Of a stretch of DNA of 5,384 nt, positions 1-3,984 are shown in pieces. The notes beneath the pieces are model-generated. The model was not told where the DNA came from. It saw only the letters and a program-made list of their open reading frames with translations, and did not search any database. Source of the DNA: JAICLV01 sp036380925 (GTDB lineage Bacteria > Actinomycetota > Actinomycetes > Acidothermales > Acidothermaceae); NCBI GenBank assembly GCA_036380925.1, contig DASVDW010000163.1, forward strand, positions 1 to 5,384. Direction: 5' to 3'. The translations under genes and the position numbers were made by a program. Within the stretch, counting starts at the first letter, position 1. The number at the start of each line of letters is the position of its first letter.

Positions 1-675
1 GCGGTTGAACCGGGCCTGGTAGATGGCGGCGAGCGGCCCGAGGCCCATCGAGACCGTCGGGAACTCCCAGAAGTCGGGCATCAGCCGCGGGTGCGGGTAG
101 CTGGGGATGCCCGAGCGGCTGATCTCCTGGCGGAAGCCGTCAAGCTGGTCTTGCGTCAACCGGCCCTCGAGGAACGCCCGAGCGTAGATGCCCGGGGAGG
201 CGTGACCCTGGAAGAACACCTGGTCGCCGGAGGTGCCGTCGGCCTGGTGCTTGCCGCGGAAGAAGTGGTTGAAGCCGACCTCGTAGAGGCTGGCCGCCGA
301 GGCGTAGGTGGCGATGTGACCGCCGACACCGAGCTCAGGCCGGTTTGCCCGGGACACCATGACCGCGGCGTTCCACCGCACCGCGCGGCGGATCTGCTTC
401 TCGATGCGCTCGTCGCCGGGGAACCACGGCTCGGCCTCGGGCGGGATGGTGTTGAGGTAGTCGTTGCTGCGCAGCCCCGGCACGCCGATCTGCCGCTCGC
501 GGGCCCGCTGCAGCAGCCGCAGCATGAGGTAGCGGGCGCGGGTCTTGCCTTGAGCCGCGACGACGGCGTCGAGTGACTCCAACCACTCCGTCGTCTCGTC
601 GGGGTCGACGTCGGGCAGCTGCGTTGGCAGCCCGTCGCTGATCACCGGGTTGCGGTCGGTTGGTCCTGCTGCCAC
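1..675 (-). CDS. aceE: Pyruvate dehydrogenase E1 component, homodimeric type (N-terminal 225 residues; C-terminal end beyond window)
   Basis: AceE is the cytoplasmic thiamine-diphosphate enzyme that decarboxylates pyruvate and passes the acetyl group to the lipoyl domain of the E2 subunit, feeding acetyl-CoA to the TCA cycle. The reverse strand translates without a stop from GTG at 673-675 to the window edge. Hallmarks of homodimeric E1 appear in order: YLMLRLLQRARERQ, NDYLNTIPPEAEPWFPGDE, RRAVRWNAAVMV, GGHIATYASAASLYEVGFNHFF (in part about residues 118-139), VFFQGHASPGIYARAFLEG (about 153-171) and YPHPRLMPDFWEFPTVSMG near 190-210. H120 and H158 appear to match the conserved active-site histidines of E. 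coli AceE. The GTG start follows a GGAGGAAGG ribosome site. Full-length family members have roughly 900 residues, so about a quarter is present. The gene is divergent from the DUF3052 gene. I see no frameshift or lost motif. Confidence 0.96.
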   Translation of the reverse strand, partial: MAAGPTDRNPVISDGLPTQLPDVDPDETTEWLESLDAVVAAQGKTRARYLMLRLLQRARERQIGVPGLRSNDYLNTIPPEAEPWFPGDERIEKQIRRAVRWNAAVMVSRANRPELGVGGHIATYASAASLYEVGFNHFFRGKHQADGTSGDQVFFQGHASPGIYARAFLEGRLTQDQLDGFRQEISRSGIPSYPHPRLMPDFWEFPTVSMGLGPLAAIYQARFNR

Positions 676-683
676 GTGCGGGG

Positions 684-692
684 CCTTCCTCC
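684..692 (-). promoter_or_regulatory. Ribosome binding site of aceE
   Basis: On the minus strand this reads GGAGGAAGG, ending 8 bases before the GTG at 675. It is close to the anti-Shine-Dalgarno consensus and supports the GTG as the true start. It also explains why longer readings in other frames across this stretch can be dismissed. Confidence 0.8.
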
Positions 693-869
693 GTCGGGCG
701 GGCGCGCCCAGGGCGATTCGGGCGCGGGCCCAATTGTCTCATCCACGGGACGCGCGGGGCGGGTTTGCTCTTGAGCACTTGCGGATGGAGGCTTGGACGT
801 GTGGACTACAGCGACCGGCGCAGATTCGCGCTGGTGACTGCAGCATGTTCACACGCCAAGGTGTCATCC

Positions 870-878
870 GGAGGAGGG
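870..878 (+). promoter_or_regulatory. Ribosome binding site that fixes the DUF3052 start
   Basis: GGAGGAGGG lies 5 bases upstream of GTG 884. The same frame is open back to position 650, with other possible starts including a TTG at 881. The near-perfect Shine-Dalgarno sequence and its ideal spacing choose GTG 884. The resulting N-terminus (MSATADHAE) matches my recollection of Streptomyces DUF3052 proteins. Confidence 0.85.
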
Positions 879-883
879 TGTTG

Positions 884-1318
884 GTGAGCGCGACCGCGGA
901 CCACGCGGAGGGACAGCGCAGCCGGGCCGAGAAGCTGGGGTTCACGGCCGGCCAGGTGGTCCAGGAGATCGGTTACGACGAAGACTGCGACGAGGAGTTG
1001 CGCGCCTCGATCGAGGAGGTCACCGGCGGCGCGCTCGTCGACGAGAGCTACGACGACGTCGTCGACGCGGTGCTGCTGTGGTGGCGCGACGGCGACGGCG
1101 ACCTAGTCGACGCGCTGGTTGACGCCCTCACGGCGCTGGCGGACGGCGGCACGATCTGGCTCTTGACGCCGAAGTCGGGCCGCGACGGGCACGTGGAGCC
1201 GAGCGACGTCTCGGAGGCCGCGCCGACCGCCGGGCTCAGCCAGACGAGTTCGATCAGCGCCGGTCGCGACTGGTCCGGAGCCCGCTTGGTGGCGCCGCGC
1301 AGCTCGCGCAAGCGTTGA
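884..1318 (+). CDS. DUF3052 family protein of unknown function
   Basis: This 144-residue, acidic, soluble protein has no signal peptide or membrane segment. It belongs to a family I recognise as DUF3052, which is typical of actinomycetes. Family-like segments are LGFTAGQVVQEIGYDEDCDEELR (about 18-40), an Asp-rich stretch with LVDESYDDVVDAVLLWWRDGDGDLVDALVDAL (about 51-82), GGTIWLLTPKSGRDG (about 88-102) and PSDVSEAAPTAGLSQTSSI (about 106-124), ending in a basic tail (PRSSRKR). The third segment looks like a beta-strand plus loop, as in the last part of a Rossmann-like fold. That is inference only, and no catalytic motif is visible. C35 is the only cysteine. The gene is divergent from aceE and its stop overlaps the ahpE start. 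The same order is known around Rv2239c in M. tuberculosis (recalled, not searched). A link to pyruvate metabolism or redox control is suggested by context alone. Confidence 0.93.
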   Translation: MSATADHAEGQRSRAEKLGFTAGQVVQEIGYDEDCDEELRASIEEVTGGALVDESYDDVVDAVLLWWRDGDGDLVDALVDALTALADGGTIWLLTPKSGRDGHVEPSDVSEAAPTAGLSQTSSISAGRDWSGARLVAPRSSRKR

Positions 1319-1806
1319 CCGTCGAGACCGGCTCGCCGGCGCCCGACTTCGAGCTGGTCGACCAGCACGGCACGCCGGTGCGGCTGTCGTCGTTTCGCGG
1401 CCAGCGCGATGACGGCGGTCGCAACGTCGTCCTCGTGTTCTACCCGTGGTCGTTCTCGCGGGTGTGCACCGGCGAACTGTCGGCGTTGCAGGACGACGTG
1501 AGCGCGTTCGTCAACGACGACGTCGCGCTGCTGGCGGTGTCGGTCGACTCCAAGTTCACCCAGCGCGCGTTTGCAGAGGCGCGCGGCCTGACCTTCCCGG
1601 TGCTTGCCGACTTTTGGCCGCACGGCGAGGTAGCGCGCCGCTACGGCGTGTTCGAGGAGAATGCGGGGGCGGCGCTGCGCGGCACTTTTCTGATCGACCG
1701 GGAGGGCGTCGTCCGGTGGAGTGTGGTGCGGGGGATCGGCGAAGTTCGCGACCCAGCCGCGTACAAGGCGGCGCTGGCCGCACTCGGCGTGGTGCAGGAT
1801 AGATAG
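1315..1806 (+). CDS. ahpE: One-cysteine peroxiredoxin, AhpE type
   Basis: AhpE reduces hydroperoxides and peroxynitrite with a single peroxidatic cysteine that is recycled by external thiols (in mycobacteria, mycothiol/mycoredoxin-1 or thioredoxin). This 163-residue protein has the thioredoxin-like peroxiredoxin fold: APDFELVDQHG at 9-19, the active site P44-x3-S48-x2-C51, and R122 in RGTFLIDREG, matching the conserved arginine of M. tuberculosis AhpE. C51 is the only cysteine, as expected for a 1-Cys enzyme. ADFWPHGEVARRYGVF (about 98-113) and GEVRDPAAYKAALAAL near the end are also AhpE-like. The active-site loop has Ser where many relatives have Thr, a common variant. A short insert (about residues 31-35, RDDGG) accounts for part of the extra length over the 153-residue mycobacterial enzyme. 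The start is TTG inside TTGA, sharing bases with the DUF3052 stop. No good ribosome site precedes it, which suggests translational coupling. Confidence 0.95.
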   Translation: MTVETGSPAPDFELVDQHGTPVRLSSFRGQRDDGGRNVVLVFYPWSFSRVCTGELSALQDDVSAFVNDDVALLAVSVDSKFTQRAFAEARGLTFPVLADFWPHGEVARRYGVFEENAGAALRGTFLIDREGVVRWSVVRGIGEVRDPAAYKAALAALGVVQDR

Positions 1807-1814
1807 GCACTCGC

Positions 1815-1886
1815 GGGCGCGTAGCTCAGTGGAAGAGCACCCGGCTTACAACCGGGGAGTCACAGGTTCGAACCCTGTCGTGCCCA
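1815..1886 (+). tRNA. tRNA-Val, anticodon TAC
   Basis: A complete cloverleaf can be folded. The acceptor stem is 1815-1821 with 1879-1885 (one G-T pair). The D arm is GCTC/GAGC (1824-1827 with 1835-1838). The anticodon stem is CCCGG/CCGGG (1840-1844 with 1852-1856), with loop CTTACAA placing anticodon TAC at 1847-1849. A 5-base variable loop and the T arm ACAGG-TTCGAAC-CCTGT (1862-1878) follow. The discriminator base is A1886. The 3' CCA is not encoded and must be added after transcription. The anticodon reads GUA and related valine codons. It starts 8 bases after the ahpE stop and ends 19 bases before the next gene. Confidence 0.97.
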
Positions 1887-1895
1887 CGGCTGATC

Positions 1896-1900
1896 AGGAG
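1896..1900 (+). promoter_or_regulatory. Ribosome binding site of the DUF3995-like gene, just behind the tRNA
   Basis: AGGAG is spaced 5 bases from the TTG at 1906 and begins only 9 bases after the last base of the tRNA. There is no room for a separate promoter between the tRNA and this gene. The message is therefore probably made by read-through from upstream, or starts inside the tRNA or ahpE region. Confidence 0.7.
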
Positions 1901-1905
1901 ACGCC

Positions 1906-2499
1906 TTGATCCACCTGCCCGCGCCGCGATCCGGGGCGACGTCGCATCAGCGGGTCATCGGCGTGATCCTCGCTCTTTGGTCGTTCGCCTACGCGGGCTA
2001 CCGGGCCTATTACGCGGCCGGCGGCACTTTCGGCATGATCGGCGAGCCGGTCTCCGCGGCGCAATTCCGCGCCATCAACGCGTTCGGCAGCGTCGCGGTC
2101 GCGCTGTTCGGCGGGGTGTTGCCGCTCGTCGCGTTGCGGGTGCGCCCGTTACGGCAGGCGCTGCCGGCGCTGGGCTGGATCGGCGGGGTCGGCTGCTGCA
2201 TGCACGCTCTGGTTGACGTCACGTTGCGGCTGTTCAGCGTCACCGGCGTGCACCCCACCCAGCTGCCCGCGAGCGCTTGGCGTTCGTTCGACCGGCGTGC
2301 CGCCGATCTGCAGGATCTGCTGCTCAACGAGCCTTGGTTCTTCGTCGCTGGCCTGCTGTGGGCGGCACTGGGCCTGGTTTCGGTCCGCGCCGTCAGGCGC
2401 CGCGCGTGGGCGGTCTCGGCCGTGGCCGGCTGCCTGCTGCTGACCGTCATCGGGATTCTGAGCGGCCTGGACGTCATCGGGTCGTTCGTGTTGTTCTGA
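1906..2499 (+). CDS. Integral membrane protein, DUF3995-like
   Basis: This 197-residue protein has five likely transmembrane segments at about residues 17-38, 57-78, 87-110, 143-164 and 168-195. Basic residues (RVRPLR at 78-83, RAVRRR at 161-166) mark cytoplasmic loops. The first helix carries AYAGYRAYYAAGGTFG, resembling the aromatic and glycine signature of DUF3995 proteins, and it is followed by a short soluble stretch before NAFGSVAVALFGGVLPL. I assign DUF3995 by resemblance only. No function is established for that family as far as I know, and no catalytic or transport motif is visible. C97 and C98 lie together in helix 3. TTG is the start because of the well-spaced AGGAG at 1896-1900. 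The gene sits directly behind tRNA-Val and may be read from the same transcript. Confidence 0.8.
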   Translation: MIHLPAPRSGATSHQRVIGVILALWSFAYAGYRAYYAAGGTFGMIGEPVSAAQFRAINAFGSVAVALFGGVLPLVALRVRPLRQALPALGWIGGVGCCMHALVDVTLRLFSVTGVHPTQLPASAWRSFDRRAADLQDLLLNEPWFFVAGLLWAALGLVSVRAVRRRAWAVSAVAGCLLLTVIGILSGLDVIGSFVLF

Positions 2500-2564
2500 C
2501 GAACGCCTGCGAGACCAGTTACCCCGCAACTAGTGCCCACAGGCGTACCCACTCGGATTGGGAC

Positions 2565-2578
2565 GCGGGAATGCCCGC
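2565..2578 (+). terminator. Possible GC-rich hairpin between the membrane-protein and TPR genes
   Basis: GCGGG-AATG-CCCGC forms a 5-bp stem with a 4-base loop in the 119-bp gap before the TPR gene. It has no following T tract, so it would be a weak terminator at best. It could equally be chance in GC-rich DNA. Confidence 0.2.
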
Positions 2579-2618
2579 TCAGCATCGCTCGTTGTTTCGG
2601 TTCGATTGGAGCTAAGAC

Positions 2619-2957
2619 ATGATGAGCACGATGTACGCCGAGTTGGCCGAGCGGTATGAGCGGGGAACGCTCTTCTTTGAGATGGGCAGGTACTTCGAGG
2701 CTGCTCGCGAACTCGAGCCGATCATCGATGCCGCGCCTGAGCATCTCGCCGCCAGGCTGTTGCTGGCTCGCGCTTACTTTCACTCGGCTCAGCTTGGCAG
2801 GGCCGAGGCGGCGACTCGTGAGGTGATCGCGCGAGCCCCGGCTGACGCCTACGCGCATTTGATGCTGGGACGCACGCTGCAACGCCAAAACCGTCACGCC
2901 GAGGCGGCCGGCCCGTTGCAGATCGCCGCCGCGATGGACCCCACACTGGCGGCCTGA
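2619..2957 (+). CDS. Small tetratricopeptide-repeat protein
   Basis: This 112-residue soluble protein is composed almost entirely of three TPR units of about 34 residues: roughly 9-42, 43-76 and 77-110. Each shows the TPR pattern of small residues in helix A, an aromatic or Ala turn position and a closing Pro (P40, P74, P108), for example LLLARAYFHSAQLGRAEAA and LMLGRTLQRQNRHAEAA. Such proteins usually act as protein-protein adaptors. No partner or enzymatic domain is fused here, so the role is unknown. ATG 2619 is preceded by GGAG at 2608-2611 with 7-base spacing. ATG 2622 and ATG 2631 are possible alternative starts that would trim only the N-terminal few residues. The gene converges on the pirin gene with 5 bases between the two stop codons. 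Confidence 0.88.
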   Translation: MMSTMYAELAERYERGTLFFEMGRYFEAARELEPIIDAAPEHLAARLLLARAYFHSAQLGRAEAATREVIARAPADAYAHLMLGRTLQRQNRHAEAAGPLQIAAAMDPTLAA

Positions 2958-2962
2958 CGCCG

Positions 2963-3907
2963 TCAACCCCAGGCGCTGGGGTCGCGCGGACCCGGCGGCG
3001 TGAGCCGGGGCCTGAGCCGAGCGTTCGGCATGAGCGGCGCCGGCAGCCGCGGGATTCGACCGCGGTAACCATCGACGGTTCCAAAGCGGTCGGATGCCGC
3101 CTGCCATTCCTCGCGGAACTGGACGATTTCGTCGTGGCTGCGGCCGACGAAGTTCCACCACATCAGCAGCGGTTCGGTGAATGGTTCGCCGCCGATCAGC
3201 ATCAACCTGGCTGGCGCGGTGCCCGGGTTGGTGAGTCGCAGGTGGTCGCTGCCCGGTGGCCGGTAGCCGAGTTCGGCGCGGCTCAGCCGCGTGCCGTCCA
3301 TTTCGATGGCGCCGTGATCGACCAGAACGCCGTGCTCGAAAGTCGCGTCCACGTCGAGGTCGAGGGCGGATGTCGGCTGCAGGGTGATTTCGGCGCCGAC
3401 CAGCGGCGAGTGCGTCGGCACCGGGGAGCGGTGACCTGCGAGTGTTCCGATCATCACCCGGATCGTGCCTGCGCTCACAAGAATCAGTTCGGGGACGTGG
3501 TGGGCGAAGGCCCGGTCGATGTCGCGAGCCGCGTCCGGGAGCGCGATCCACAGTTGCACGCCGTGCAGCTGCGTCGTGCCCGTGGTGGAGACCTCGGAGT
3601 GAGCGACTCCCGAGCCCGCGGTCATGAGGTTCAGCTCGCCAGGCTTGATCAGCGCACGCACGCCGCCGCTGTCGCGGTGCTCAATCGAACCGGCGAACAG
3701 CCAGCTGACGGTCTGCAATCCGGTGTGGGGGTGCGGTGGCACGTCCATTCCGCCCGTCGTCGCCACGTCGTCCGGCCCGTAGTGATCGATGAAACACCAG
3801 GCGCCGATGAGCGAGCGCGCTCTTTGCGGAAGGGTTCGGCGCACGGTCATCGCTCGCGGGCCGCCCAGCGGAACCGTTCTGCTCGTGATGACGGCGATGC
3901 GGCTCAT
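2963..3907 (-). CDS. Pirin-family bicupin protein
   Basis: Pirins are two-domain cupins with a metal (usually Fe) in the N-terminal barrel. Various members act as quercetin dioxygenases, transcription cofactors or modulators of metabolic enzymes. This 314-residue protein has the complete ligand set: H59 and H61 in PPHPHTGLQTV, and H103 and E105 in GVAHSEVS. It also has the pirin signatures GPRAMTVRRTLP, IDHYGPDD, KPGELNLMTAGSG (about 88-100) and GVQLWIALP. The C-terminal cupin ends with GGEPFTEPLLMWWNFVGRSHDEI, in the usual position for the family. ATG 3907 gives the canonical N-terminus, with AAGGG at 3915-3919 as ribosome site. The frame stays open upstream to 4078, but that part overlaps capA and looks non-coding. 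A nearby interpretation is a quercetinase-like enzyme (YhhW type). The exact function cannot be decided from sequence. Confidence 0.95.
   Translation of the reverse strand: MSRIAVITSRTVPLGGPRAMTVRRTLPQRARSLIGAWCFIDHYGPDDVATTGGMDVPPHPHTGLQTVSWLFAGSIEHRDSGGVRALIKPGELNLMTAGSGVAHSEVSTTGTTQLHGVQLWIALPDAARDIDRAFAHHVPELILVSAGTIRVMIGTLAGHRSPVPTHSPLVGAEITLQPTSALDLDVDATFEHGVLVDHGAIEMDGTRLSRAELGYRPPGSDHLRLTNPGTAPARLMLIGGEPFTEPLLMWWNFVGRSHDEIVQFREEWQAASDRFGTVDGYRGRIPRLPAPLMPNARLRPRLTPPGPRDPSAWG
2967..2981. terminator. Possible bidirectional hairpin at the TPR/pirin convergence
   Basis: CCCCAG-GCG-CTGGGG is a perfect 6-bp stem with a 3-base loop, 10 bases past the TPR stop and inside the last codons of the pirin gene (it encodes the PSAWG end). 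Its position between convergent genes suits a shared terminator, but there is no T tract on either strand. GC-rich actinomycetes often lack T tracts, so I keep it as a candidate. Confidence 0.4.
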
Positions 3908-3984
3908 GCTCCCACCCTTATGATCGGACCCAGTGTTGGCACGTAGTCGTAGTGTCCGCTCCCTAACCGGAAGGCAGCGTTGTA
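3908..3984. promoter_or_regulatory. Divergent intergenic region between pirin and capA-like genes
   Basis: These 77 bases must hold the leftward pirin promoter and the rightward capA-like promoter. A TTGGCA at 3936-3941 could be a rightward -35 element, but no good -10 lies at the right distance. A tandem hexamer, CGTAGT twice, occupies 3942-3953. GGAAGG at 3969-3974 is the likely ribosome site for the ATG at 3985 (10-base spacing). No firm promoter or operator can be named. Confidence 0.5.

Larger units (their letters stand above)
676..883. promoter_or_regulatory. Divergent intergenic control region between aceE and the DUF3052 gene
   Basis: These 208 bases must hold the promoters for both aceE (leftward) and the DUF3052-ahpE unit (rightward). 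I could not pick a convincing -35/-10 pair on either strand. Two symmetrical elements stand out. One is the perfect 10-bp palindrome GGGCGCGCCC at 700-709, in the presumed aceE leader. The other is TGCTC-TT-GAGCA at 766-777, an operator-like dyad with 5-bp arms near the middle. A plus-strand reading frame continues upstream of 884, but the translation there does not resemble a conserved protein, so I treat it as non-coding. Confidence 0.6.

Noticed and set aside
91..576. Plus-strand open frame of 161 codons
   Set aside because: It lies antisense to well-conserved aceE codons; such frames are common in GC-rich coding DNA.
335..778. Minus-strand open frame of 147 codons at the left end
   Set aside because: It is out of frame with the real aceE reading (675 to 1 on the same strand), is Arg-rich and low in complexity, and lacks any recognisable motif.
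1034..1064. Two perfect palindromes (12 bp at 1034-1045 and 14 bp at 1051-1064) five bases apart
   Set aside because: They lie inside the DUF3052 gene and arise from runs of GAC, GAG and GTC codons for the conserved Asp/Glu/Val stretch; no regulatory reading is needed.
2010..3551. Very long minus-strand open frame (513 codons) across three genes
   Set aside because: It covers the membrane-protein and TPR genes on the opposite strand and the pirin gene out of frame. Its product is Arg/Pro-rich with no family features, so it is a composition artefact.
3134..3946. Plus-strand open frame of 270 codons opposite the pirin gene
   Set aside because: The pirin reading carries all family motifs; this one shows none and is the antisense shadow.
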